Below are positions 33,660 through 48,600 of a stretch of 64,000 bases of DNA, in pieces. The number at the start of each line of letters is the position of its first letter. Position 1 is the stretch's first letter. The DNA comes from Sporodiniella umbellata. Its lineage: Eukaryota; Mucoromycota; Mucoromycetes; Mucorales; Rhizopodaceae. The notes under the pieces were generated by a model. That model saw nothing but the letters and a program-made list of their open reading frames with translations. It was not told where the DNA came from and did not search any database. Position numbers and translations under genes: made by a program. The stretch spans positions 203,223 to 267,222 of the forward strand of contig JAIXMR010000021.1 of the NCBI GenBank assembly GCA_025677835.1, read 5' to 3'.

Positions 33660-34338
33660 TTAGGCTTCGATCTTTTCAGCCTTCTTGTTAGCACGACGTT
33701 CACGAAGAGCCTTGTTCTTAGCACGGAGGACATCAGCTTGTTCAGCGAGGGTCTTGGCACGGACCTTTTCAGCCTTAGCCTTGTGAATGTGCTCCATCAA
33801 GACACGCTTGTTCTTGAAACCGTTACCCTTGGACTTGAGGTAAAGATGATGGTAGAGGTGTTTATCGATCTTGCCAGATTCTCTGTATTTGGCCAACAAA
33901 CGACGAAGGACACGCATACGACGCATCCAGATAACTTGAGAGGACATACGGGCGTCAGCAGTACCCTTTCTCTTACCGTAACCCATGTGACGACCGTTAC
34001 GCTTGGCCGCAGCACGCTCAAGAACACGGAAACGAGATTGAGCAATTTCAGGCTTGCGAATAATCAAACCGTCCTTGACGAGCTTACGAATATTAGCACC
34101 TAAAGAAACGAAGGGCTCAGCAAAGGATCAATACAAGCAAAAATTTATAACTTACGAGAGTTGGCGTTAGAGATTTCATTGACTTCATTAGGGTCCAACC
34201 AGATTTTGCGTTCACCGCACTTGAGGACGGAAGCAGCTAAACGTTTTTGAACAGTTAAGTTGACCCTGGATGGAAAAGAATTTTTAGAAAAAAGCTGAAT
34301 AGATTTGTCCGGCAAGTCCGGCTGATTTTTACTTACAT
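33660..34338 (-). CDS. RPL19: 60S ribosomal protein L19 (eL19); intron splits the start codon
   Basis: Exons 34338..34337, 34265..34156 and 34099..33660; 183 residues. The first coding exon is only the two bases AT, followed by GTAAGT; the G of the start codon comes after the intron, giving [20 protein letters not shown] as expected for eL19. [20 protein letters not shown] and [14 protein letters not shown] follow, then the basic long helix rich in Arg/Lys ending KKAEKIEA. No other in-frame ATG lies near. eL19 forms an intersubunit bridge with the 40S. The RPL19 genes of yeast have, to my memory, an intron at the same place, so the position may be ancient. Confidence 0.95.
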
Positions 34339-34912
34339 TTTTAAATTGCAAAAGAGAGAATGAAAAAAATTTGTGCAGCCAAATAGTTCTAGTTATCTAG
34401 AAATTAGGGACGTAAGACAATACGATTGGATAAGAGCTTTAATTCCGTTGTCTGAGTTTGCATTTTAAAAAGTGGATTCAAATCATCCATCCATCTATTT
34501 GATTGGTGCGTTAGCTACCCTGGCTATATATGTACATTTGTTTGCAATCCCTCTGACCTTGCACAAAAAGTTAAGGACTGTTTAGTAATCAAAGAGCACT
34601 CAACAGCCTATATCGCAACGTAGACTGTCTTAAAGTTAGAGTGACCAACTGCGCGGCTAGGAGTCAAATATGATGTAATTTAGTTCTAAACTGCCTGCAC
34701 TAAAAAAAAAAAAAAATACATGCGAACGCGTAGACATTGAACTAAGAAGATAAAAAAGCAAGCTTTCTGCCCTTTTTTTTTTTTTGAAAAAAAGTCGAGT
34801 GTTTGTGTATAGTTTATTTATGTATATAAGTGTAGTAACAAAGTTCTTTTTATAATACAACGCCTTCTGTGTTCTTCACTTTGGATTTGTTTGCAATTTT
34901 CCTTTTTTTTTT
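34339..34912. promoter_or_regulatory. RPL19 promoter and MBF1 3' flank
   Basis: 574 bp. It contains a T12-GAAAAAAAG near-palindrome at 34774-34793 and an A13 run at 34701-34714. No gene supported. Confidence 0.5.
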
Positions 34913-35475
34913 TTACTTCTTCTTGCCAAAAGTCAATGGCTCACCAATGTTCTTTCCTCTCAATTTAACACCGAGAGCACGTTCTAATTTACCCAGAATG
35001 CCTTGGTTAGGGATGGCTTTACCGGACTCATACTCGTTAACAACTTGAGGCTTTTCGTTGATTAACTGTGCCAAATCCTTTTGAGTAATTCCCTTTGCTT
35101 GACGGCCAGCTTGGATAGCTTTGCCGACAGATACATCAACCTTAGGAGGAGGAGCAACGTCGTTGTCACGATCCAATTTGGCAATACGACGGTGATCGGT
35201 GTTGGCGTGGCTAGAGTTGGTCAAGGTGGACTTCTTGTCAGTTTCGATAGCAGCACCAGACTGCGATGGTGCAAGAGTTAGTTTCTATAAAGCGCTTTCT
35301 TGTATTTGCGTAACTTACTCTTCTGGCAGCATTAATTTCAGAACCTGTACGGATGACCTTGGCCTTGTCAGGGTTGCGTTTACGAAGAACAGTTACAGAA
35401 TCCCAGTCTAGCAGGTACTGTTAGTCATTGCAGACTACACAACCCCTTCTTTGTATATTCTTAATTACCAGACAT
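34913..35475 (-). CDS. MBF1: Multiprotein bridging factor 1 (MBF1)
   Basis: Exons 35475..35469, 35407..35319 and 35260..34913; 147 residues, normal for MBF1. It starts [20 protein letters not shown], with INAARR then [10 protein letters not shown]. The helix-turn-helix domain contains [40 protein letters not shown] and [22 protein letters not shown]1 bridges the bZIP activator Gcn4 and TBP and also limits frameshifting on collided ribosomes. The last intron has an AACTAAC branch point, so I place its acceptor at CGCAG (35261). An upstream in-frame TATAG acceptor would insert eight residues. Confidence 0.96.
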
Positions 35476-35608
35476 GATTTAATATATTTAGCAATAGAAA
35501 AAAAAAAGAGGGAAAAAAGCAAAATTTAATTTTTTTTTTTTATACTTCAACAATGTTTTGGAAAACCATGGAAAAAATTAATGTCGCTACTTCAAATAAA
35601 AGCCGCAG

Positions 35609-37546
35609 TTATGTTTTATTCTTGATGCTTTTTGATCTTTCAAGATACCATCTGGCCTCTTTAGCTCGATGGACTATTACTCCTCTTACTGTGCCTCTCT
35701 TGATCAACTTTCGGCCATTTTGAACGGGTATATTCTTGCGTCTACAGTCTCTTCTATGCTTAAATAGCTCTCGTCGATCAATGATCTCTTCATCCTTTAG
35801 TCTTGTCGTAGCTGCATATTGCTGATAGGTACTTTCTAAAAGCTGGTGGCAGTCAACCATCCTCTTGGGTAAGTTCTTTTTTTTAAAAAAAAGAAGGCAC
35901 TGAGTTTTTTCTCTCTTTTGGTATATACATATCTTCGTAACCCTCTCTTCATATTTTACCTGTATTTCTTGAAACACTTCAAGTGGATCGTCTACAGCCA
36001 GTATAGTGCTCTCGTTTAACTTGAGTATACCCAAAGCTACACGAAACAAGACTGTGGGCCCTTCACTTAAAGATAACGTGAATTGAGCGATTTTCCTTTG
36101 TCTATCGTACAAACTTACTAGAATAAACAATCCCATACCCGAAACACAGACTCAAAAGGTAAGATATTGATGTATAGTGTTAAAAACCAATGGCTTGTGA
36201 CCAAAGAGCAGGTGGGCATACCACCTTCCTGTAGCTCTTCACAAGTCCAAAAGGCCTGTGTCGGCGAGATTTTGTTCCATAAGATGGGATGTCTTTCTGA
36301 GACCAAGTGCATCAAAACGTTTTGATCAATGTTAGCCCCTTCCATCGTCACATCGTATATATTGGGTGGCAATATTTCGGTGATCAAAGCAACCAAGGTC
36401 CAAAACGCCTCTTCTTCTGTCATAAAGAGAAGCAAGACGCCTGCAATATAGTTGAGGGACTGACAATAGCCGATGGTGGGAGAGTAAAGAGAGAATGCAA
36501 GCAGTACTCGTTTTAAGGACTGTATCATTGGAATGTCCTTCTTTTCTAACGGAGGGTCGATTTTGAATTTGCTATTATCAGGGAAAGTACGATGCAGATC
36601 GCGCTCAATGATGTCCATATGTTCGTTTTTAGACCCCATTTCCTGTGCTTTTTGAACCAGATCGTCATATAATCCTCGACTTGACTCCAGCTTTGTCTTT
36701 GCACCGCTGTAATGTAACCAGGCCTTTTCATGTAAGTAGTAAACTCTAAAAAAAAAAAAAGGTACCTGTCCGCGCATTTCTGAAGGGATGCCCTTTCTTA
36801 TATATCGTTTTACTTTTTTTTTTTTTTGGTATAAAAATATGAGTACAAAGGAGTTTAAAAGCCGTTCTAGCTTACGTTTGCTGCTTTTAGAAGGCCACTT
36901 TCCTTGATTGTCGCTTAGTAACTGTTTCCACTTTTCTTGTCGTCGTTTAACGATAGGGGCGTATTGACATTCAAACTCCTCAAACTTTTCCTCTGATATC
37001 CACTGTGTGCCCTTTAAAAAGCCGTATTGATCCCTAATGTAATTAATTAAGCAATAACTCATCTAGCCTTACTATGTTAAAATACCTTTTTTTCTCTGGT
37101 TTTAGAGATGTAGAGAGAGGCAATGATGGTGATGATATGGATGGATAGGAAAACTCGGATGAATGATTTAATGATTGTCTGCTAGTATTGGAAGATGTTG
37201 TTGAAGTCAGTGTTATTTTTGATTCCTCGTGTAATAAATTTAGAGGCGAGTCGGTATCTATAGAAACCAACGTGGTATAAATAAAAGGCACGGACACTGA
37301 TAAAAACCCACCTATTGTGTCCCTGTACAGATAATAGTCTGAAATATTATCAATATCGTCGTCGTATATGGATTCGTATATAGAGTAGTCGCGACCAATA
37401 TAATAAGGCTCCATATCTAACGTCGAAATCTTTTTTGAAAGGACATTGTAGCTTGGTCGCCTTGCCCGTTGTTTGTATGTAACTGAATGATTAAATGAGG
37501 ACGCTCTCTGTCTAACTTTATACTTTTTGGAATCGCTGGAGATCAT
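35609..37546 (-). CDS. Rab GTPase-activating protein with TBC domain
   Basis: Start MISSDSKKYKVRQRASSF at 37546. The N-terminal ~180 residues are Ser/Thr/Tyr-rich and disordered. The TBC domain then shows KRYIRKGIPSEMRGQ, AWLHYSGAKTKL, the Arg finger in IIERDLHRTFPDN, and the Gln finger in SPTIGYCQSLNYIAGVLLLF. SHWFLTLYINILPFESVFRV and WDCLF follow. So both catalytic fingers are intact and it should act on a Rab of the secretory or endocytic route. Closest in layout to Gyp-type/GRTP1-like proteins; the substrate cannot be told. The C-terminal tail is basic (HRRDCRRKNIPVQNGRKLIK). Several introns; one carries T8A8. Confidence 0.9.
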
Positions 37547-38032
37547 TAATAAACAAGGAAATTTTTTCCCCAAAAAAAAAAAAACAAAAGAAAGGAAAAA
37601 GTTTGATATCCTATTTTGATCTGCCCTTCTCCTAAGCATAAAGTAGTGTGAAATATTGCCGGAATTAATTTTTATTCATGACAACTTGACTTAAAAAGCA
37701 ATCCAATGAGGAAAAACAAATAAGCTCCCTACTTTTAGCGCCCGACAGAGGTGGTTGCAACAAAACAGTAAAAAAAGATGAATTTCTTCACAGCCAATCA
37801 ATGACATCGCTGATTGAATCTCATCCACTATGGAAAGATACTCGAAAAATGGCAACATCATTTACCAATCAAATGCGCCAGTTCTCTCTTTGACAGTTTT
37901 GCACCATTGTCTCGCTTTCTTATTGCATGTTGTGTTTGGAATATAAATAAATCTCAATTTGACCCTTTTCTTTCTTCTTTGTCTCCAACTTCTCTCAACC
38001 TTTCTCTCTCTTACTGTTTATATCTTCTCTGT

Positions 38033-39545
38033 ATGAACTGCAATACCAAATACTGCTACAGACATACCCCGGAATTGATTCAGAACAGAGATAAGGATGA
38101 CTTTACACTATTCAAACTACAACAGGTTCGTCTTGTTTAGCTTCTTTTAGCTTATTTTTAACGTTTCACTTCAGGAAGTGGACCAACTGTCCCCTACAGA
38201 ACAGCAGCTTGTACATACATCATGGCAACTATTCAAACAATCTTCAGCCACCTCTCGTTTGCTTATCTTGAAGGGGATCCTGGCAAGCGCCTGTACACCT
38301 CAACTCTCCTTTCTCTCAAATTCAGTGGCCCCCCTTCTTAGTGCCGATTTTAGCTTAATATTTCCTAGAGAAATTACCATTCAAATATTTCGATACCTTG
38401 ACGCAACATCCCTTTGTTCAGCAGCTCAAGTGAATAGCCGATGGAGACATATAGCGGACGATGATACCCTTTGGCACCGTCTTTGTGAGCAACACATCAA
38501 CAAAAAATGCACACGATGTGGATGGGGCCTTCCGCTGCTGCCCGTTGTTCGAAAACGCTCCCACGAAGATATGTTTGAAGAGAGCAACAAACGAAAAAGA
38601 CCTTGGAAAGAAGTATACAGCGAACGATTGATAGTGGAGCGACACTGGCGTCGTAATACGGCCAAACATTACACATTAAAACGAGAACATAAAGGAGCCA
38701 TCAGCTGTTTGCAGATCTCTGAAAAAAACAGCCTCATGATGACCGGATCTCTCGACAAAACGGTAACTGTCTGGAATACAGAAACTGGGGAGGTTCTTAG
38801 ACAACTCAAAGGCCACTCTAGAGCTATTCGCACACTCCAGTTCGATGATACCAAGTTGGTCACAGGTTCTATGGACCATACACTCCGGATCTGGAACTAC
38901 CATACTGGCCAATGCATCCGTACTTTAGAAGGACATACAGACGGCGTAATTCATTTACACTTCAACTGTCGCTTGCTTGCAAGCGGATCTGCAGATGCCA
39001 CCATCAAAGTCTGGAACTTTCAAACTGGTGAATGCTTTACTCTAACTGGACATACCAAGGCCGTGCACCATGTGCAAATCCACCAAACCACACTGATATC
39101 CTCGTCGGAGGACGGTACAATCCGCTTATGGGATCTCGATAAGCGTCTCTGTACACGCACTCTTCATGGACATATGGCTCCTGTAACAACCGCAATTCCC
39201 AATATGCCTGGATTCTTGCACAACTACTCTAACAAACGTGAAGAAATCCTGATTTCTAGCTCTTTAGATAATACCATCAAAGTTTGGTCTCTTAAGACTG
39301 GAGAATGCCTTCAAACTCTATTTGGACATATCCAAGGCATTGGCGCCTTGGCTTACGATAAACTAAGGCTAGTCTCTGGCTCACAAGACGGATCTATCAA
39401 GCTATGGGACAGCCAAAATGGACTACCCATGTATTCTTTACAGCCCAATACAGCGCCAGTAACAGCTGTAGGTCTAAGCGACACCAAAGTTATTAGTGCT
39501 GATAACCAAGGCGATATTCATGTATGGGACTTCCGTTGTACTTGA
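38033..39545 (+). CDS. MET30: F-box/WD40 protein Met30/SconB
   Basis: Exons 38033-38125 and 38175-39545; 487 residues. N-terminal motif TKYCYRHTPELIQNR, then SSATSRLLILKGILASACTP ahead of the F-box (FPREITIQIFRYLDATSLCS, WRHIADDDTLWHRLCEQHIN), CTRCGWGLPLL, and RPWKEVYSERLIVERHWRR. Seven WD40 repeats follow, such as GSMDHTLRIWNYHTGQCIRT. The Met30/SconB order is unmistakable. It is the substrate receptor of the SCF ligase that ubiquitinates the sulphur regulator Met4/CysR and couples sulphur and cadmium status to the cell cycle. The gene ends 128 bp from the convergent Rsp5 stop. Confidence 0.95.
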
Positions 39546-39673
39546 AAATTTAATAGCAATAACCAAAAAAAAAAAAAAAAAAAAAAACACTTGATTCGTG
39601 TGTTAATGTATATTTTGATAATAATAAATACTTTTAAAAAGTTGTGTATACAAAAACCAATAAAAAAATACCC

Positions 39674-42210
<2,537 letters not shown>

Positions 42211-42238
42211 GCTGTAATGTTCGTTTACAATTAAGGTT

Positions 42239-42277
<39 letters not shown>

Positions 42278-43572
42278 CACACAAAAAAAAAAAAAAAGAG
42301 AGAAAAGTCCCCTACTAACGTATTTTTACTTCAAATTGAGACTGTTCTCAAAATAAATCGAATTCATGATCAGACCTTAAAACGTATAAGAAAATCACAA
42401 CGAAGTCCATATTTAGGCAACTCAAGACAAGCTTTGATTCACAGCTGTTGTCTCTATTGGGCAGCCCATATTAATATTTTACAAAGACATGAAGCATTGA
42501 CTCCAAGATAAAGACACTAGCAATCTACTTGATCTTTGTAAATGGTGTTTTTAGACCTGAGACTTGATTGAAGACCAAAAAAGAGAGAAAACAGACTTTG
42601 TACAAGCGATCACAAATAGTGAAAATGGAGCTACTATATGAAACTTTATCCCAAGTATTCCATAGTAACAAACTCAATGACATCCCTTCGCCTTGAATAT
42701 ACGCTAACATTAATAATAAACTACTCTTATTAATTAATATGGAAAAATTGTACACCAAAACCGTTTCAAAATAGCTCATCAACTTTATTGGGTCTTGCCT
42801 TTTGTTATAATGTGTTCCCCTTCAACATCGCTACGCATAACCCACATTTACCCAGTATACTCGAAATAAGATAAACTGTCTGATTGATACATCTGTATAG
42901 GATACTAACCTGAGAGTAATTGATTATACGCAACGGAAAGAAAAACGTGGGTATTTGCGCATTTTTTCTTCTTGATCTCCATTGTTTATTTACCTTATAA
43001 GTCACGGAAAAAATACGCTTAAGCGGTGTGCAAGCTAAAATACAGGTCTTCCCAGGTAATGCCTTTAATTATGCAAGTTTTTTTTTTTTTTTTTGAGAAA
43101 AAAATCAAAGATAAAGCTAGCAAACTAAATGGTTTTATCGACTGTAATATCTACGTAATAGCAAAAATACCAAAGACTCGGTGGCCGTTGCGCAGAAATG
43201 GAAAACTACATATGGCAACTGATCAAAGTACTTTATATACTCCGTAAAAACAACAACGATATGTATTCAATAACGAAAAATCGTTATATGAAGTAAACGA
43301 GAATTCATTTTGCGCAAAAAGAAAGAAAAAGGGGGCGGGAAGAATCTGTTTATACATGTCTTTTCTATGTTTGATACAGCAAAAGGAAAGAAGCCCCTCT
43401 GTTGAAATCAAAACTCTTTGTTCAAAAACCTGGGACAAATAGCTGCTCCGCTAAATAATGGGATTTGATTGGTCCATGCGTAGTGCCAAGCCATCCCTAT
43501 AAATAGTGAGAAGCGCAACTTTTTATCAAGAATACGTACCCTTTTGCTTCCCTCCTACTCACTTCTTGCACT
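42211..43572. other. Intergenic region between Rsp5 and TFIIA-gamma (divergent starts)
   Basis: 1.36 kb. It holds an (AT)n microsatellite (42241-42280), an A14 run and a T17 run (43079-43094). A short TATA-like element (TATAAATAG, 43498-43506) and CTTGCACT leader sit just before TFIIA-gamma. No gene seen. Confidence 0.6.
42241..42280. repeat. (AT)n microsatellite upstream of Rsp5
   Basis: Twelve AT units followed by one G and further TA units, 31 bp upstream of the Rsp5 start codon; it lies in the leader or core promoter. Confidence 0.9.
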
Positions 43573-44017
43573 ATGTCCACCACACCTTTTTACGAACTCT
43601 ACCGTCGATCAAGGTAAGCACTGCACATTCTCACAATCGACATGCGTTTAAGTAAATCTAGCATTGGCATGGCTTTGACTGATTCGTTGGATGAATTAAT
43701 TCAAAGCGGACATATTAACCCTCAACTGGCTATGCGCGTATTGATGACTTTTGACAGAAGCATCTCTGAAGCACTGTCACAGATCGTTAAAAATAAAGCA
43801 ACCATTAAAGTAATTTACGAAAAAAGAAACAATTGCACACTGCTTATAGTATTTTGATTGTTTGTGCATATAGGGCCATTTGCATACATACCGCTTCTGC
43901 GATGAAGTATGGACTTTTATAGTTGAAAATCCAAACTTCAAGTTTGACCAAGAGCACGTTTCGGCTGATAAAGTGAAGATTGTTGCTTGTAATGTCAAAC
44001 GTCCTGGAGAACAGTAG
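43573..44017 (+). CDS. TOA2: Transcription factor IIA small (gamma) subunit
   Basis: Exons 43573-43613, 43662-43809 and 43874-44017; 110 residues, as in all eukaryotes. [20 protein letters not shown], then [20 protein letters not shown] and [16 protein letters not shown] form the four-helix bundle. [19 protein letters not shown] and [20 protein letters not shown] form the beta-barrel that contacts TBP. TFIIA stabilises TBP on the TATA box. Convergent with Yju2 with 98 bp between stops. Confidence 0.96.
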
Positions 44018-44115
44018 ACAGGCAGTACAATACGCATGTGTTCTCACAATCAATATCAACGATCAATGTATATATAAATACATGCATAAAGAAAAAAACT
44101 CATTGTCTTTTATTA

Positions 44116-45040
44116 TTATTCTGAGTCGCTATAATTTGCCAATAAAGAAAGTGCCCCCTTTTCTTCTTTTTTTTTCTTTACAACAATTCCAGCCATCGAT
44201 TTGTTTACTTCTCTTTTTTTTGAGACAGCGGCTGGTTTGAAAGAGGGTATATCCTTGAGTTGTTTACTTTGGTTTACTAAAGTGATAGCGTCTGGTTCAG
44301 GGTCTTTTAGCTTTCGCACTTGTTCTCCATCTGCACTCTCAAACACAGCTTTAGCTTCTTTTTCATACTCTTCTTCTTCCTCTTGCATACGAGCGCTGAT
44401 TTCTTCTTGGTCTTCATTAGAAAACCGATTAAGAACATCATCTACATCCACTCTTTCTGAGCGTGCATTACGAGTTCTGATTTCGTCTAAAGCATCCAAT
44501 ATATCCATCTCTCTCTTTGAGTCAAGAGTTCTGTTTTCTAGCGCTTTCATAGGATCTTCTTCTTCTGACTCTTCTGACTCATTCTTTTCCTCCTCCCCTC
44601 TCCATGGTTCAAAGTTTCTACTGGCACCATTTTCAGCAACGTAATCCGTGTTTTTTGGATCGGTTTTGAAAGTGATTTCTGCAGAGCAACGAGGACATCT
44701 ACATACTCGTGAGCAGGGGCACACTGAGTATAAAAGGATGAATGACTCCTACCTTATATAAAATCTGAAAATCTTGATGTTTAGGTATGTTTCATTTTCC
44801 ACAGTTTCTTTTCTAGCGTTGAATTTTTTTCCTTTGTAAATGTACTCTCCACAACTTTCACATCGCATAGAAAATGGCGACATCAAACGGACTTTGTGCT
44901 GGAGATCCTTTGGTTTTTTTCTATATATTTGGGAATTAGTTTTTTAGGTGAATTATGAAAGGTGTTTCTTACTGTCGTGGGATCTGCGATGGATCAAAGT
45001 TGGGGGGAAAATATTTGTTGAGTACTTTACGTTCAGACAT
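44116..45040 (-). CDS. YJU2: Splicing factor Yju2/CCDC94 (CWC16 family)
   Basis: Starts [20 protein letters not shown] at 45040, the invariant family N-terminus. [20 protein letters not shown], then [20 protein letters not shown] and [20 protein letters not shown] give the paired CxxC zinc-binding residues. After about residue 130 the protein becomes a charged helix ([20 protein letters not shown]) with an acidic Glu-rich segment and a basic C-terminus. Yju2 enters with the Prp19 complex and promotes the first catalytic step by docking the branch helix. Three short introns interrupt the zinc-domain half. Confidence 0.95.
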
Positions 45041-45641
45041 GTTGCAAACTCAAATATAGTGTTAAAAAGAAAAAGAAAAAATGTCAGTAATCTGTTCCAA
45101 GTTAAGCTCAGCTAGATGTGACCGTAAAGACGTTGACTTTGCTCAAGTTCTGCCAAACTCTTCGAATTCTGTTTTGGGTAGGACCAAATGCAACCTTTGT
45201 CTGAAAAAACTCGAAGCTGAACATTTGTTTTAAATTTGTAGGATTGGCAGAATACGCTGTTATATGGATAGGTTCGATTAATAGAAGTCTGGTTTTATAC
45301 TTATTTTTTAGTGAAACTATTTTTTTAATACACTTCTTCTATTTGTTTTTGAAAAAAAAATATAAGAATAACCTTAGCCCCTTTTGTCAATGCACACTTG
45401 GATTTTACAGCTGATTACTAGCCTTTACTGAGAATAAGGTAACAATTAGTAGAACCACAATATTAAGATTAAAATAAATAAATAAAAAGAAATATGGTAT
45501 GTAACTCACTTTTAGTCACATACACTCACCAACATGCTTCCATGTGTTTAAGCTATGTTATTTTAAGTATCAGGCTTTTATTTAGACACACAGGTTTGCA
45601 TCTGCTCTTTTCTTTTTTCTGGATAATTTACAGAAAAATAG
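45041..45641. other. Spacer between Yju2 start and alpha-mannosidase end
   Basis: 600 bp of AT-rich DNA serving as Yju2 promoter and mannosidase trailer. No gene or repeat recognised. Confidence 0.65.
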
Positions 45642-48600
45642 CTAAAGTAAGGACAATTTGAGAGTGACCACTTCAAAAGGTTTTAGAATGATGGTAACCC
45701 CTCCATCTATCACATTTTGATGCTGAAGCTCTAATATGTCACTACTTAGCATTCCAAAACTATCACTGAATGATTGACTATGGTTGTTGACGTTTGCTGT
45801 ACTAAGAATAGGTATAGATTCCATTTCATCTTCCAATACATTACACTTTGTAACTTTTTGTATTACTTTAGAGCTATTTTATAGTTAAGATGAACTGTGA
45901 ATAAAGCCGTCCTTTTGGTTCTGTTTAGTACCTTATGAGTTTAGCTTTTGTACGTCCTCCGTAAGCTTCATACATACGAACAACAATATCGTTAGAATTT
46001 TCTGCTTTCTTTATAGTATCCAGCACTACATTTGGAGCATCCACTATCGACAGCAGCGGGGCTGCACACTCAATCTCATGTAGTCTTATTTTAGGAACAA
46101 CTCTAAAGATACAAAAAGGTTCAATCTTGGAGCTTAGTAAATAATGTTTATACCAACCTTTCTATTAACGGAGAGTTAAAGTTGTAGCCTTGTCGAACAA
46201 CATCTGATTGCAAAAAATGATTTGGGTGAGGATATATTGCATATTTGAAAGTATGGTGCCCTATATCGCAATTCAAATCAGGAGCTTTGGGCGATCGAAG
46301 TAAGGATAGTCGCATAGAATTTCCCAACACTGAGCAACCGTATTTGCAGTCATTTAATATTGCCACGCCATATCCAAACTCCGACAGATCCATAAACTTT
46401 TGAGCAACAACTTCAAACTTGGCACTATCCCAGCTAGTGTTATAATGTGTGGGTCTTTGAATTGAACCGAATTGGCATTCGTAGTTAGCAGTATCGGACA
46501 TAATGTCCCAAGAGAATTCGACTTTGAGAAACTTGCGATTTTCGTTCCAGTCAACTTCTGTCTCAAAATCCAAACGGCGCGAGCATGAAGTCAAAACAAC
46601 AACCTGCCTCAGGCGACTGAATTCTGAAATCTTCTTTTCTATCAAAAGAGAGGCTCTTAAAGGGCCTTGCTCTAAAATTTGAACAGAACCAGAATCGATC
46701 CGTTGAGGCTTTTCGAGATGATAAATCTCAATATCCCAGGCATCCCAAAATAACGGAATATCTTCGTAAACTTTAAACTCGTTACTCAATTCTCCTGGCC
46801 TGACCAGATCTCGATCCATTTCTTTGTCATATAACTGCAAAATATGTCCTGATTGATCAAAAGTTACTCTAATAAACCCATTTTCGATTATAACGCTACT
46901 AAGCGAATCAATCTTCACGTTTACAGGTTCATAATCAAGCGGCTGATTAAGAATATAACCTTTAGATCCCATGGCAGGGACCTTATTTACTATTATTGAA
47001 TCTAGTTTAAAAATCTACTTAACAATTGCTATTCTTACCATAAACATATGCAGATCTTCCGAAGGCAGAGTATTGACTTATACTAGGAAGATTATTATTT
47101 ATGGGTATTTGGATAACCTCAGTTCTCTCCCAAGGTAAAGTGTTTATAATTGCTAGTCCTAGTCGATAGCAATAACGTTAAGATTAAAAGCGATGGAAAA
47201 CAAAAGAAGCTGTTACCATGAGTCTCATCAATGACTACATCTTCTTGTAGATTAAATAATTTTTCCAAGTATTCGTTTCTCATTTGCTTTCCTAAGAGAT
47301 TTAGCTTTGTATACATCTGTAAGCAATCATCGTACACCATCTCAATCGATGAGCCGCCCATTACGTCGTGAAACTGAGTAATACATAGCAGCTTCCAAAG
47401 CTCTGTTAGAGTTTCAGTAGGGTATCTATTTCAAATTTCAGCCTGGAGTGCTTTTATATGCACACCTACTTGAAAGAGTCAGGAAACTTCATGAGAGTCA
47501 TTGATGCTAAAATTTCAATATCCCGTAGCAAGAATTCGCTGCTCCTGTTCAACTTTTTGTAAAGCGATTGTGTTGTGTATATGCCTCTATGTAATTCAAA
47601 ATACTAAAAAAAATCAATTGTTTTCTTTTCCTTATTTTTATTAAGTGCTTACCAGTTCCCCTTTCCAATAAGGAAGCTCCTTTGCTGTTTTTTCAACATG
47701 CTCATAGAACGTCTTAATTGATGTCATTTTCACTTTTGGTATTCCATCCTATTGAAACTTCAAATTAAACTTCCATTTAAGGGGATGTTTTTAATGAGAC
47801 ATGTCTTACCACATCTTTCATTCGTCTCAACCTTTCAATCATTCCCTCATTTGGCCCTCCTCCTCCATCCCCGTTACCATACACCAACAAACTTTCATTT
47901 GTATAGACTTTGTCTCTATGATTTTTCACACTAAAAAAAGAAATAAGCATAAGTTTGACCGTTTTAAGAATCATTCTCTCTACCTTCTCAAAAGCTCCTC
48001 GGGGGTACACTGAGCGTTGTAAGTTTCTGATGGTGCCATATGACTCAAGACTTTAGTACCATCCAACCCGACCCACCAAAAAGTTGTTAGAGGAAACTTA
48101 TTGACATTATTCCACGACAACTTCTGAGTAAAAAAATACTTTGTATCAGACAGCTTCATTATTTGTGGAATCTAACATCAAATCAATACGTTTTGTTTTT
48201 CCTTTCTTTTTTCTTTTTGCTGTTCTAGGTACTTGCGATGAATAGCCAAAAGAATCAGGTAGCCAGAACACTGTGCATCGAGCCCCAAAGTTCTCTTTAA
48301 AGAATTGTTGGCCTAATAAAAACTGTCTACAAAGCGATTCTCCTCCAGGTATATTAGTGTCCATCTCTACCCAAGCCTACTACTGTTATCAATATCTTCT
48401 AAAGGATATCCAATAGCGCATATGTATATCGTTTACCCCTCCTGTAGGCGAAAATTGACCTAAAGAAACTTTCTCCATTAGCTTTTTCCACAATGGCTGA
48501 TATGTTTCCTTGAGCCATTCATATTGCTGTGCTTGAGAGGCAATAAACTTAAAGTCAGGATACCTATCCATTAGTTCAATCTGAGAAGACCAACTACGCG

